From NCBI RefSeq assembly GCF_016918785.1, contig NZ_JAFFPT010000078.1:1-64000 (forward strand): 64,000 bases of DNA, in the 5' to 3' direction. The notes below the pieces were generated by a model. That model was not told where the DNA came from. It ran no database searches and saw only the letters and a list, made by a program, of their open reading frames with translations. Shown piece by piece: positions 22,493-32,517 of this stretch (position 1 is the stretch's first letter; the number at the start of each line of letters is the position of its first letter). The stretch comes from Leptospira ainazelensis (GTDB taxonomy: Bacteria > Spirochaetota > Leptospiria > Leptospirales > Leptospiraceae). The position numbers and the translations under genes were made by a program.

Positions 22493-23701
22493 ATGAATCT
22501 ACCAAAGTTCATCCTCCTCTTCTTCCTTATCTTACCGATTTTCGCCGAAGGCGAACATCCAAATCACGCAATTGGAGAATCTCTACTCAAAATCTCCAAA
22601 CGCGCAAACTTACCGGAAGCGACGATATCCGGGAACGGATACAGGGCGGTCGCTTTAGTTGGAGATGTGGACGGAGACAACGGACCGGGAACATTGGGTT
22701 ACATAAAGAATATGCAAGAAGTAACAAAGGTCCTCAAATCTCGCGGAGTACAAGTCACCGAATTTTATAGTCCTCGAACATCCTGGGAACAAATCAAAGA
22801 AGCGATCCAGGGAGCAAACATAGTCCTGTATGCCGGGCACGGAATCGGGAGCAATCTTACGAATTCACCTTTTCATCAAAAGTATGTGGGAGGATTCGCT
22901 TTGAAGGGGAAATTCGTTTCCAACGAAGAGGTGGAGAATTCTTTAAAACCGGCGCCTGGCGCCGTTGTCCTTTTTCTTGGAGCCTGTTTTACTGCGGGGA
23001 ATATGGCTTATGATATGGGAGTCATTGATGCGGAAGAAACAAAACACAGGGTCTCGATGTATTCCGCTCCATTTTTAAAGGCTGGATTTCAAGGGTATTA
23101 TGCGACCTGGGCCCATTGGACCGCGCAGAGTATCGTAGCGGAACTTTTTACGGGAAAGAATTTTGGAAGTGTCTACGATACGCAAACCAAAGTCTCCGAA
23201 GTGACAAAACTCGATCATCCTGAATTTTCCAATGGAAAACTCTTTTATCATCGGGGAGTCCAAGGCGCCAAGGTGGTTTTTGACTATGCATTCGCCGGAA
23301 ACCCGAACTCCAACCTTTCCAATCGAACTACCCCCGAAGAATCGAAACCATCAAACAACCCGCTCCCTCTGACGCCGGAAGAACAGGCTTCCAAAAACAA
23401 AGCCCTTATCAAAGCGGTTTACAAGAAGGATCTCAATACCGCTCTTCGTTTGTTAAACGAAGGCGCCGATCCGAATACGGAAACAAAAAGTTGGAGAATT
23501 CTTCATCTTTCCGTTTATTTTGATCTTCCGGAACTCACCAAAATTCTTCTCGAAAAAAAAGCGGATCCGAACTATCAAGTGGACGGTTATACGGCGTTAT
23601 CTTTGGCAACCGCATACGGAAGGACCGCGATCATTCCTCTTCTCGAAGCGGCAGGAGGAACGAAATCCAGATCCACTTCGAGCAAACCGAAACCGCAATA
23701 A
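22493..23701 (+). CDS. Secreted caspase-fold protease-like protein with ankyrin repeats
   Basis: 402 residues. Signal peptide (MNLPKFILLFFLILPIFAEG), then a caspase/CHAT-like domain at about residues 45-270: YRAVALVGDVDGD, a His in VLYAGHGIG (H116) after a hydrophobic strand, and a Cys in VVLFLGACFTAGN (C165) after the next. That is the His-Cys dyad arrangement of the caspase clan. A Pro/Ser-rich linker (about 275-300) leads to two or three ankyrin repeats (LIKAVYKKDLNTALRLLNEGADPN ... ILLEKKADPNYQVDGYTALSLA, shown in part). An exported protease plus binding module is unusual; activity and target unknown. Confidence 0.7.
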   Translation: MNLPKFILLFFLILPIFAEGEHPNHAIGESLLKISKRANLPEATISGNGYRAVALVGDVDGDNGPGTLGYIKNMQEVTKVLKSRGVQVTEFYSPRTSWEQIKEAIQGANIVLYAGHGIGSNLTNSPFHQKYVGGFALKGKFVSNEEVENSLKPAPGAVVLFLGACFTAGNMAYDMGVIDAEETKHRVSMYSAPFLKAGFQGYYATWAHWTAQSIVAELFTGKNFGSVYDTQTKVSEVTKLDHPEFSNGKLFYHRGVQGAKVVFDYAFAGNPNSNLSNRTTPEESKPSNNPLPLTPEEQASKNKALIKAVYKKDLNTALRLLNEGADPNTETKSWRILHLSVYFDLPELTKILLEKKADPNYQVDGYTALSLATAYGRTAIIPLLEAAGGTKSRSTSSKPKPQ

Positions 23702-23711
23702 GCCGCTCAGC

Positions 23712-24362
23712 TCACTTTAAAAGTTTGAAAGCATGTGTCCAGGATTGGGATAAGAATCCGGGGATACACCAAAGAATACAAAGCGGTTCGATCGCACGGG
23801 CCGCTTCGACTTTCCCCATATCTTCCGTCTCCCAGCCGAAAGTATCCAAGATTTCTCTCGTCTGTTTTTTAGAGTTCTCGTCGTTTCCACAGATGAACAT
23901 ACTTGGCTTTCCATCTTTCAAAAGAGGATTGACCATCAAAGAACTACCGACCGAGCTGAAACACTTTACAAAGTTCGCCTTAGGATATTCTTTTTGAATC
24001 TGTTCCATAAGAGATTCATTATATGATGTGAAAAAATTCAGAACACCGTTCACGGGCGCGCTATCTCCGATCGGATTCGTAGTATCCAGAATGGTCTTAC
24101 CGTTTAAGGAATCGCTCCCCGCCAATTTCAAAACCTCCTTCGCCGCGTTTCCCTTGCAAGCGAGAACAAGGATCTCACCGAAACTCGATGCTTCCGCAAA
24201 AGATCCCACCGAAGCGCCTTTTCCGGTTTTGGACAACCAGTCTTTGAGTTTTTCAGGATCCCTCGTGCCGATCTTTACCTCGGCCCCATACTTAAGGAAT
24301 CCATCAGCTAACGTCCGCCCAACGATTCCAGATCCTAAAATCCCTATTTTCTTTCCTTTCAT
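23712..24362 (-). CDS. NAD(P)-binding oxidoreductase, F420/NADP-reductase-like
   Basis: 216 residues. N-terminal Rossmann motif KIGILGSGIVGRTLADGFLKYG followed by the NADP-preferring IGTRDPEKL, and DTTNPIGDSAPVNGV in the middle. This matches the 'NADP oxidoreductase coenzyme F420-dependent' family, whose members in F420-lacking bacteria reduce unknown substrates. Converges with the caspase-like gene (10-bp gap). Confidence 0.8.
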   Translation of the reverse strand: MKGKKIGILGSGIVGRTLADGFLKYGAEVKIGTRDPEKLKDWLSKTGKGASVGSFAEASSFGEILVLACKGNAAKEVLKLAGSDSLNGKTILDTTNPIGDSAPVNGVLNFFTSYNESLMEQIQKEYPKANFVKCFSSVGSSLMVNPLLKDGKPSMFICGNDENSKKQTREILDTFGWETEDMGKVEAARAIEPLCILWCIPGFLSQSWTHAFKLLK

Positions 24363-24414
24363 TCAAGCCTCCGTTTCAAAATAAATTTCTTTGCGGATGA
24401 AAACTGCCGTTTCA

Positions 24415-24437
24415 CCCGCCGCTCTGCGAGCGGCGGG
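24415..24437. promoter_or_regulatory. GC-rich inverted repeat
   Basis: Perfect 8-bp stem CCCGCCGC / GCGGCGGG with a 7-base loop, in the 5' region of the oxidoreductase gene. No T run on either side, so it is not a simple terminator. Nothing else is evident in the 300-bp gap apart from the dyad at 24585-24611. Confidence 0.4.
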
Positions 24438-24584
24438 TCCGCCTCTTCTTCAAAACAACCTTCCCACTTAGACGTCCTTGTATCCTGTTTACTCCCAAGG
24501 AAAGACTCCGTTATTATAAAAACGAAACTTTCAAATTAGGAAAATATTTGTTTCCTCAAAAGATGAGATGTTCACCCTGGATTC

Positions 24585-24611
24585 TTAGAATCGGATCGAG
24601 TCCGATTCTAA
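24585..24611. promoter_or_regulatory. 11-bp dyad upstream of a secreted protein gene
   Basis: TTAGAATCGGA and TCCGATTCTAA are perfect inverted repeats with the 5-base spacer TCGAG. It lies 52 bp before the next ATG and has no T run, so an operator or mRNA-leader hairpin is more likely than a terminator. Confidence 0.5.
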
Positions 24612-24663
24612 TCTAAGGTATTCCAATTTCAAATGAGAATACAACTTTGACAAGGAGTCAAAA

Positions 24664-25173
24664 ATGAAAAAAAAGTTTCACTCTATAACCGCGATTTTGG
24701 CCTTCGCGATTTCTCTAACTCTCCTACCCTCTCTTCTTTTTGCCGAAGAGGACGCGCACTACATTCAACCGGATGACTTTTTTATTTCCAAAGAAGAATT
24801 CAAAAATCAGTCTTGGATTTACCTTCACCTCGCCAAACAACTCACTCCTCCGTCTGCAAAGACAAAAAGCGAAGGAGAGTTTTTACAAGTTCACGACGGA
24901 AATAAGGTCTGGACTAAATTCTTTTATTCTACCGAAATCGCAAAACAAAACGATCTCAAAATCGGAATAAACGTGATCATAGCTGACCTAGGAACCGAAG
25001 ACGGTTATCGAGCGCCTGAAAACAAAGAAGAAGCTCGAACTTGTTCCTGGTTTATCGCAAAAATCACCGATGTTTCCGATCTCTACAAAGGGGTCGTCAC
25101 CGTATCCGGCGGATATAAAATCAAAGTAGACGCAATCCGAGTTCCCGTAAAACCGATTCACAAAGGGAAATAA
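24664..25173 (+). CDS. Secreted hypothetical protein
   Basis: 169 residues with a clear signal peptide (about 1-29, ending LLFAEE) and a strong AAGGAG before the ATG. The mature part is rich in beta-strand-like segments (GEFLQVHDGNKVWTKFFYST, LYKGVVTVSGGYKIKVDAIRVPV). No family recognised. An intrinsic terminator follows at 25200, so it is probably a single-gene transcription unit. Confidence 0.75.
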   Translation: MKKKFHSITAILAFAISLTLLPSLLFAEEDAHYIQPDDFFISKEEFKNQSWIYLHLAKQLTPPSAKTKSEGEFLQVHDGNKVWTKFFYSTEIAKQNDLKIGINVIIADLGTEDGYRAPENKEEARTCSWFIAKITDVSDLYKGVVTVSGGYKIKVDAIRVPVKPIHKGK

Positions 25174-25199
25174 TTTCTCCGTTTTATCGTTTTGAAAAA

Positions 25200-25224
25200 G
25201 GCCGAGAAAACTCGGCCTTTTTTA
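25200..25224 (+). terminator. Rho-independent terminator
   Basis: GGCCGAG (25200-25206), loop AAAA, CTCGGCC (25211-25217), then a run of T. It follows the secreted-protein gene by 27 bp. Confidence 0.85.
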
Positions 25225-25382
25225 TTTTCATCCAAAACGGCACTTCTGCTTTCAAAAACCTTCTTTTTCGGCGAATATCGATTCTTTAGAACGTTTCCAG
25301 TTTTTTTAAAAAATTTCAGAACTTTTCTGCAACAAGCTTCCTCAGTTCGGCTCCTATTTATTACAATAGGAGCTAATATTCA

Positions 25383-26198
25383 ATGGCAATCATTCTTACC
25401 TTCTTTTTCGCACACTGGTTTTTATCGGCCTTTGTTCAGTCCTTCTTTCTTCACAGATACGCGGCTCACGCGATGTTTAAGATGAACAAGTTCTGGGAAA
25501 AATTCTTTTATATTTTTACCTGTGTCGCTCAAGGTTCTTCCTTTTTAAATCCTCGCGCTTATGCGATTATGCACAGACAACACCACGCTTACAGCGATAC
25601 TGCGAAAGATCCGCATTCTCCGATCGCCTCTAAGGGTTTTTTGGACATGATGTGGAAGACCGCACTCAACTACGAAGCGATTTTGGATGAAAAAGCGAAC
25701 GTCGAAAAAGACTTTCGAGGAAACTATCCGCAGTGGCCTGCGATCGATAAACTCAGCGATTCTTGGCCGTTTCGTTTGACCTGTGGAACACTCTACACGT
25801 TATTCTACCTTTACTTTGTTCCTGCCGGTCAATATGGATGGTATCTTTTACTTCCGATCCACTGGTTGATGGGACCGATTCATGGAGCGATCGTAAACTG
25901 GTGCGGACATATGTATGGTTATAGAAACCACAAAGAAAATCCTGATCATTCGAAAAATACTCTTTTCGTGGATTTTTTGATCGCTGGAGAATTGTATCAA
26001 AACAATCACCACGCACATCCGAATTCTCCGAATTTTGCATTTCGTTGGTTTGAATTGGATCTAACCTATCAAGCCATGAAGGTTCTGCATCTTTTGAAAA
26101 TTATCAAAATCCAAAGAGCCGTCTGGACGGAAAAAGGGAAAAAGATTCTTCGGGGATCCGATGTCATCGTCGATCCTTCCCCCAGCGTAGCCGCTTAA
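25383..26198 (+). CDS. Acyl-CoA/fatty-acid desaturase, membrane di-iron type
   Basis: 271 residues with several membrane segments and the three histidine boxes of the delta-9 desaturase family: HRYAAH (about residues 24-29), HRQHH (about 63-67) and NNHHAH (about 206-211). It introduces a double bond into saturated acyl chains at the membrane, using O2 and electrons from a separate donor. It is slightly short for the family. AGGAG precedes the ATG, and an intrinsic terminator follows. Confidence 0.9.
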   Translation: MAIILTFFFAHWFLSAFVQSFFLHRYAAHAMFKMNKFWEKFFYIFTCVAQGSSFLNPRAYAIMHRQHHAYSDTAKDPHSPIASKGFLDMMWKTALNYEAILDEKANVEKDFRGNYPQWPAIDKLSDSWPFRLTCGTLYTLFYLYFVPAGQYGWYLLLPIHWLMGPIHGAIVNWCGHMYGYRNHKENPDHSKNTLFVDFLIAGELYQNNHHAHPNSPNFAFRWFELDLTYQAMKVLHLLKIIKIQRAVWTEKGKKILRGSDVIVDPSPSVAA

Positions 26199-26216
26199 GA
26201 ATTGCTCCTATTACAA

Positions 26217-26242
26217 GCCCGCCTTCGGCGGGCTTTTCATTT
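26217..26242 (+). terminator. Rho-independent terminator
   Basis: GCCCGCC (26217-26223), loop TTC, GGCGGGC (26227-26233), then TTTTCATTTT. It closes the desaturase gene. Confidence 0.85.
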
Positions 26243-27003
26243 TATAACCCACTTTCTTATTTAGAACCTCTCCCAAAATCGTAAAAGAAACCGCTTCAAG
26301 ATTCAATGAGCTCGTATTCGGAAACGCGGGAGTTCCCACATTCAAAGAACTAGTCTCAAATGTGGGAACTCACACCCCCGTGCAAACCCATAACCTTACC
26401 CACAAAGTGGACTGAATCTTTAAAAGAATCTGTCGGAACAGCGACAGTCCTCCGTGAAACGAAAGCCCCGCCCAAATTTCGGGTGGAGGGGTGGGAGGCG
26501 GAAAAACTCCGGGAGACTTTTGCTCTATCATAAAAACCTTATCTTTGCAAGTAAAAAGTCTCGAATGTAGGAACTCCTACAAGAATTCCGATGGCCCCCT
26601 TGTTGATTCCAAATCGTTTTTCCATTTGCGGGTAAGGATATGGTGCATACCAAAGGAACGATTAGGAATCCAACAAAACGTCGATGAGACGTAATTTGTG
26701 GAAACTCCTGCACATGGATTAGAATTTTATAATTTAGGATTCTCGTATTTTGAGGCTTTTGGACGATTTCAAATTTTTTCAGACGAACTCTGAAATCAAA
26801 TCAGAGGATGTGAAGAATCGCCTCCTTCCCACGAATAGCATCAGCATCCATCCTTTCTCCCCACAAAAAAAATTCATCGAAAGAACTTGTTTGAATTCGG
26901 ACTTTAAGTTGGTCCGACATAGAATCAGGAAAGAATTTAAACGTTTCGAATACTCGGTAAAAAGTAGGAACTCACACATCAGAAAGATTTTTCAAAAAGA
27001 ATC
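26234..27003. other. 770-bp gap without a confident gene
   Basis: Holds a dispersed repeat (26390-26584) and short palindromic motifs such as TGTGGGAACTCACA near 26350. The open frames here (for example 26750-27046) lack ribosome sites and coding character. It looks like repeat-derived intergenic DNA. Confidence 0.6.
26390..26584 (+). repeat. Dispersed intergenic repeat, copy A
   Basis: About 195 bp, near-identical over most of its length to the reverse complement of 44640-44831. Shared blocks include ATAACCTTACCCACAAAG, TCCTCCGTGAAACGAAAGCC, GGAGGCGGAAAA and AAAAAGTCTCGAATGTAGG. It contains two hairpins: CTGTCG/CGACAG near 26429-26446 and TGTAGGA-AC-TCCTACA at 26566-26581. Confidence 0.85.
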
Positions 27004-27477
27004 CTATTCCAAATTCTCCAGATCCTTTAAAACTTCTTCTTCGTAATTTTTTTTGAGGGTTTCGAGAAAGTTTTCAGGAAGAGGGATTTTATCGTTTAGG
27101 ACGAGGGAGAACAATTCGTTTAACAATTTCTTTTCTTCAAAACCGGTAAAGAGCCATTCTAAAAGTTCCAGAGCGAGATCCAACTTTCCTTCCGAGGAAA
27201 TCATCGTTCTAAATTCGTTTTTGATTTCTTCAGTTTTTCCGACCTTTAAAAAACCGCGAATCTTTTCGGGATAAAGATTCATCAACGTCTGTTTTTTTGC
27301 GTTCGGGGTAAACACAAAACCCTTTTGGCCCGGTGAAAGATGGGAGCCCACGGCTTCTTCGGCTGATTCCGAAGATACATTCAATTCTTTTAATGTTTTT
27401 AGAAGCACTTCTCCGAGCAGAAAATCCCGGAACGGATAAAACGGAAATCCCGCCCCCGACGAGGAATCCGAACTCAT
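27004..27477 (-). CDS. Hypothetical cytosolic protein in a signalling operon
   Basis: 157 residues, no signal peptide, mostly helical, acidic C-terminus ([17 protein letters not shown]). No domain recognised. Its start overlaps the stop of the RsbW-like ATPase gene by ATGA, so it is co-translated with that gene and may act with it. Confidence 0.65.
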   Translation of the reverse strand: MSSDSSSGAGFPFYPFRDFLLGEVLLKTLKELNVSSESAEEAVGSHLSPGQKGFVFTPNAKKQTLMNLYPEKIRGFLKVGKTEEIKNEFRTMISSEGKLDLALELLEWLFTGFEEKKLLNELFSLVLNDKIPLPENFLETLKKNYEEEVLKDLENLE

Positions 27478-28469
27478 TCCTTTTCGATCTCCACCTGTTT
27501 ACGAACCTTTTCGAACAAGTTTTCCAATTCTCCAGGCGTAAACTCGCGGGTCGGCTCAAAGGAACAAAATACAGCTCTATAATACTTGTCCTTATGCACG
27601 AGATAGAATCCGGCTTCTTCCATCAACGTGCGAAGTTTGGTTTCTCTGGATGCGGTGACCACGATCGTCACGGAGGACAACTTACTCTTTCTGTGATCGA
27701 TATGAAAATAACAAAGGGCTTCTTCCGGATCCAAACGGTCGATTTCTTCTTTGATCTCGTCAAAACTCGTTACGTCCCTCGGTCCCTTCGGATCCCTGTA
27801 ATTGATCAAAACCCTTTTGAAGTAGTGAACCTTGTTTCCTTCTGGAGTGATTTCGACGCCGTTTAAAACCCTTCTCTCGTCGGCGAGTTCTTTCATTAAA
27901 AACTCCCCTCTTCCCCGGGAACTTTCGATATCGAAAAGTTCGGAGGAGAAATCCCCTTTTTTTACGTTCTCGTTGATTTGAGAAAGAGTGTATTTCATTC
28001 CGGGTTTCATCTCGTGTTTGAAAGACATCTTAAAAAACGGGTTTACGACTTCATTATGTAATTCTAATTCGATTTCGGCGTATTTTCCCTGTCCGTGTTC
28101 CACGATGTTCTGCGTGGCCTCGGTCGCTATGATTCGGATCGTATCGGGATCCAGTCCGGCTAAAGACGAATAACGGTGTACGAAATTTTTAATCTCGTAG
28201 AGGGTTCCCAAACTTTCGTCGATCCTTCCTCGGATTTCATTCTCGACGATCTCTTCTCGAAAAATTCTCGCGTAGTATCTTACGCTTGCCATCCCCTTTT
28301 TTAAGTAAGGAGATTGAGCCGTATTTTCGATTTGCCGTTTGAGTTTTTTGTTTTCATCTTCTAATTCTTGAATTCGTTTCTCTTCTGGGGACATAAAGCT
28401 CTTTATTTCTGTAACGAGATTTTCACATTCCCGATCTGAAAACCGGGGGATTTCTAAACTACCTTCCAC
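27474..28469 (-). CDS. RsbW-like ATP-binding (HATPase) regulator
   Basis: Up to 331 residues (GTG 28469), or 306 from the ATG at 28394; both lack a strong ribosome site. A short coiled coil ([16 protein letters not shown]) precedes a GHKL/HATPase domain at about residues 60-215, with N-box [14 protein letters not shown] and G-box [12 protein letters not shown]. There is no His phospho-acceptor domain, which fits anti-sigma-factor/serine-kinase switches. A further unrecognised domain occupies about 225-320. It is divergent from a SpoIIE phosphatase gene, suggesting one partner-switching circuit. Confidence 0.75.
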   Translation of the reverse strand: MEGSLEIPRFSDRECENLVTEIKSFMSPEEKRIQELEDENKKLKRQIENTAQSPYLKKGMASVRYYARIFREEIVENEIRGRIDESLGTLYEIKNFVHRYSSLAGLDPDTIRIIATEATQNIVEHGQGKYAEIELELHNEVVNPFFKMSFKHEMKPGMKYTLSQINENVKKGDFSSELFDIESSRGRGEFLMKELADERRVLNGVEITPEGNKVHYFKRVLINYRDPKGPRDVTSFDEIKEEIDRLDPEEALCYFHIDHRKSKLSSVTIVVTASRETKLRTLMEEAGFYLVHKDKYYRAVFCSFEPTREFTPGELENLFEKVRKQVEIEKE

Positions 28470-28631
28470 TGCTATGGGTTCAAGTGATAATTCACTTTCG
28501 ATGCTGAAAAAACAAATCGAGCCGATTTAGACCTTTAGAATTTTTTTCGAGCCGGCTCGATTCCGATGAAAAAATTCTCAACATTTGAAATCGAATGAAC
28601 TGAGTATATCTCGAACCCGAGCGAGTTTTTT

Positions 28632-31031
28632 ATGAGTTTCCGACAAAAAATATTTTTAATCCTAAGTGCAAGTCAATTGTTCCTTGTTCTCATTCTCGCG
28701 TTTACTTTCATTCAGATGATCGACCGAGTCAAAAACGAACCCCAGGACAAACGCGCCCTAGACAAATCCGTAGACTTTCAAAAAGAGCTCAGACATAAGG
28801 AAGAAACGATTCGTTTTATGCTAAAAGAGTTGGAACGAAATTCGAAAACGATTTCGATCTTAGAATCCGGTTCGAACAACCGCTCACTCTTGAATTCCCA
28901 ACGGGAATACTTTTTGGGGATCATGAAACAATACGACCTTTCGATCTTTGAAGTGATCTCCGCTTCGGGCAAAGTTGTCTATCGTTTTCACAGACCTGCG
29001 GATTTCGGAGACGATAAATCCAAACAGAAGATCGTGCAGGAAGCTCTCAAGGGTAAGATCGCTTCCACTCTGGAACTCGGTCACAGCGGCTTGGGTCTTC
29101 GTGTAACATCGCCTCTACGAAACGGCTCTTTGGTGTTAGTCGGGCAGGTCGTGGATCAAAAATTCACCGAGAATATCACGGGGTCCACGGATGTCCACAT
29201 GGCTATTTACGAAAAGGACAAACAGATCTCGGTTTCCGGCGATCAAATCCAGAAGTATCTAAAGAATCATCAGCTCCCCTCTCTCAAAAGCGGATCCCGT
29301 TTTCCCTTTGACGGAAAGTATTTTTATCTCACAAGAATTCCTTACGAAAACAAGGGTCTCACCAATTTAGCGCTCGAGTTCGTTCTAATGATCGACGAGA
29401 CGGAGCTTCATACGACCACACAGAATCTCTGGATATATTGCGGTCTTTTAGCGCTTTCGATTTTTATAGGAATTCTTCTCGTATCGTATCTTTTTTCGAG
29501 GGACATCATCAACGCCGTCAAAGCCTTAAACTTCGCGATGAAAAATCCGTCCGAAGACGAGACCACCATCATCGATCTGGATCGCACGGATGAACTCGGT
29601 CAGATGGGAGAAGTATTCGTTCACATGAAAAAGGAACTTTTGGATCATCAGCTTTTTCTGGAAAGAAAGGTAGAAGAAAAAACCCAGGAACTTCAGGACA
29701 CCCTGAGCGAAGTCCAAGCTTTGAAGGAAAAACAGGACGGGGATTATTATCTCACCTCTCTTCTCATCCAGCCTCTGACTGCGCTTCGTTATTCCGATGA
29801 AAACACAAGGATAGAATCCGTTCTCAAACAAAAAAAGGAATTTCAATTCAGAACTAAAAATTCCGAAATCGGAGGTGATCTCTGCTCCATCCAAGAGATC
29901 ACCCTTATGGGAAAAAACTATGTAGTCATCTTGAACGCCGACGCGATGGGTAAATCCATCCAAGGAGCGGGCGGAGCCTTGGTGATGGGAACCGTTTTTA
30001 AGGCGATCATCACAAGAACACTCCTCTCCCGTTCCAACCAGAAAAAAACTCCGGAGAAATGGTTAAAGGACTGTTATACGGAACTCCAAAACGTCTTTGT
30101 AACGTTCGACGGAAGTATGTTAGTTTCGGCGGTGATCGCGTTATTTGATCAGGAAACAGGAGCCTTATATTCGATCAACGCGGAACATCCTTGGATGGTT
30201 CTCTACAGGGACGGAAAGGCGAACTTTCTAGATCCCGAACTTCTTCTTCGTAAGATCGGATTTACCGAAAACGCATCGGAACCGATCATCCGCGTTTTTA
30301 AACTCGAACCGAACGATTTCGTTTTTATAGGCTCGGACGGAAGAGACGATCTCCTTCTGAAAAGACCGGGCTCCGAAGAAACGTTTATGAACGAGGACGA
30401 AACCCTATTCTTACGGCTCGTGGAACTCGCAAACGGAGACCTCGCCGATCTCGAAAAACTGCTCCATCACGCGGGAGAAGTCACGGACGATCTTTCCATT
30501 ATGAAAATTGCATATAAAACCGAAGTGGAACTCCCTCTGCAAAAAATTCCATCCGCCGGAGACGAATACAACCGTCTGGTAAAAGAGGGAATTCAGGAAA
30601 TCCGAAAAAAAAATCTAAAAGTCACAAGGGAACTTTTCGAAAAGGCTCTTACAATCAGCGACGCGGATCCGGGTCTTTACAAACAACTCGCGAGAATCTG
30701 CATCAACCAAAAGGATTTTTCCGCGGCGGCCGCTTATTCCGAAAGTTACGTGGATAAGTTTCCGTTCGACAACGAATTCTTATATTACACTTCCTTTGCG
30801 TTGCGTAAGATCAAAGAATATTCCAAGGCGATCGAATATTCGGAACGTCTTCGTTCCCGCGAACCTGAAAATATCCGAAACCTAAAACATCTTGTGGAAC
30901 TCTACAGACTCGTCGGAAATCGTTCCAAGTTCCGTTTTATCATGACGAACCTAAAGGCGCTCGTCGCGGAAAAAGAAGCCAGAGACGAAGACTACGATCA
31001 GGACGTTTCTTCCGAAACGATTCTGGTTTAA
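28632..31031 (+). CDS. Membrane sensor SpoIIE-type phosphatase with TPR tail
   Basis: 799 residues: TM helix (about 7-27), extracytoplasmic sensor region (28-262), second TM (about 265-287), HAMP (about 288-340), coiled coil (LFLERKVEEKTQELQDTLSEV), a PP2C/SpoIIE domain (about 385-625; EIGGDLCSIQEI, LNADAMGKSIQGAG, FIGSDGRDD, EVTDDLSIMKI) and TPR repeats (about 640-785). RsbU-like proteins dephosphorylate a STAS anti-anti-sigma factor. The STAS gene at 32166 and the RsbW-like gene at 27474 are likely partners. Confidence 0.85.
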   Translation: MSFRQKIFLILSASQLFLVLILAFTFIQMIDRVKNEPQDKRALDKSVDFQKELRHKEETIRFMLKELERNSKTISILESGSNNRSLLNSQREYFLGIMKQYDLSIFEVISASGKVVYRFHRPADFGDDKSKQKIVQEALKGKIASTLELGHSGLGLRVTSPLRNGSLVLVGQVVDQKFTENITGSTDVHMAIYEKDKQISVSGDQIQKYLKNHQLPSLKSGSRFPFDGKYFYLTRIPYENKGLTNLALEFVLMIDETELHTTTQNLWIYCGLLALSIFIGILLVSYLFSRDIINAVKALNFAMKNPSEDETTIIDLDRTDELGQMGEVFVHMKKELLDHQLFLERKVEEKTQELQDTLSEVQALKEKQDGDYYLTSLLIQPLTALRYSDENTRIESVLKQKKEFQFRTKNSEIGGDLCSIQEITLMGKNYVVILNADAMGKSIQGAGGALVMGTVFKAIITRTLLSRSNQKKTPEKWLKDCYTELQNVFVTFDGSMLVSAVIALFDQETGALYSINAEHPWMVLYRDGKANFLDPELLLRKIGFTENASEPIIRVFKLEPNDFVFIGSDGRDDLLLKRPGSEETFMNEDETLFLRLVELANGDLADLEKLLHHAGEVTDDLSIMKIAYKTEVELPLQKIPSAGDEYNRLVKEGIQEIRKKNLKVTRELFEKALTISDADPGLYKQLARICINQKDFSAAAAYSESYVDKFPFDNEFLYYTSFALRKIKEYSKAIEYSERLRSREPENIRNLKHLVELYRLVGNRSKFRFIMTNLKALVAEKEARDEDYDQDVSSETILV

Positions 31032-31042
31032 TTTAAAAACGC

Positions 31043-31110
31043 GGAGCGTCCGATTCTTACCGATCCTTTTTTCGGAAAGAATCGAACGGCGCGCAAAACC
31101 GAAACGCTCC
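31043..31110 (+). promoter_or_regulatory. Nested inverted repeats after the phosphatase gene
   Basis: Outer arms GGAGCGT (31043-31049) and ACGCTCC (31104-31110) enclose an 8-bp stem CGATTCTT / AAGAATCG (31051-31058, 31077-31084), itself extended by CCG/CGG around ATCCTTTTTT. It could be a structured 3' end or processing site of the mRNA. Confidence 0.4.
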
Positions 31111-31251
31111 CCACTGAACGTTCCGTAATCCTCAAGACCGGTTTTGTGAAACAATTCTCCCTCTAAAACATTCTTCGCAAAAACCTTCCTTTCAACCGGA
31201 AACAAAAGACCGGAAACTCCCAAAAAATGGGTTTCTGTTTTCCAAAGGATC

Positions 31252-32165
<914 letters not shown>

Positions 32166-32169
<4 letters not shown>

Positions 32170-32510
32170 GTCAATTGAGCATCAAAATAAAAGAGACATC
32201 TGCGGGAATTTTCGTTTATACGCTCGATGGAAGACTGGACGAAAGCAGCTTTACCGATTTTAAAAAGGACATCATCGATCCGCCTCACCCGGACGTAGTC
32301 ATTCTCAATCTCGCGGAATTAAAATACATTTCCAGTTCCGGAATTCGGGCGATCTTTGAACTCAGAAACAAACTTTCCAACGAAAGTAAAAAACTTCTTC
32401 TCACCGAAGCTTCGGACAAGGTCATTCAGATCTTCAATCTTCTAGGTTTGTGGAAACCGTTCACTCATCTGGAATCCGAAGCCGAAGCTCTCGAAGTCGC
32501 CAAAAAATAA
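32166..32510 (+). CDS. STAS-domain anti-anti-sigma factor
   Basis: 114 residues covering one STAS domain: [19 protein letters not shown], then [27 protein letters not shown], in which one of the three serines is the predicted phosphorylation site as in SpoIIAA/RsbV. It is expected to bind an RsbW-like kinase when unphosphorylated and to be reactivated by a SpoIIE phosphatase; both kinds of protein are encoded within 5 kb. Confidence 0.9.
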
Positions 32511-32517
32511 ATCCGAT

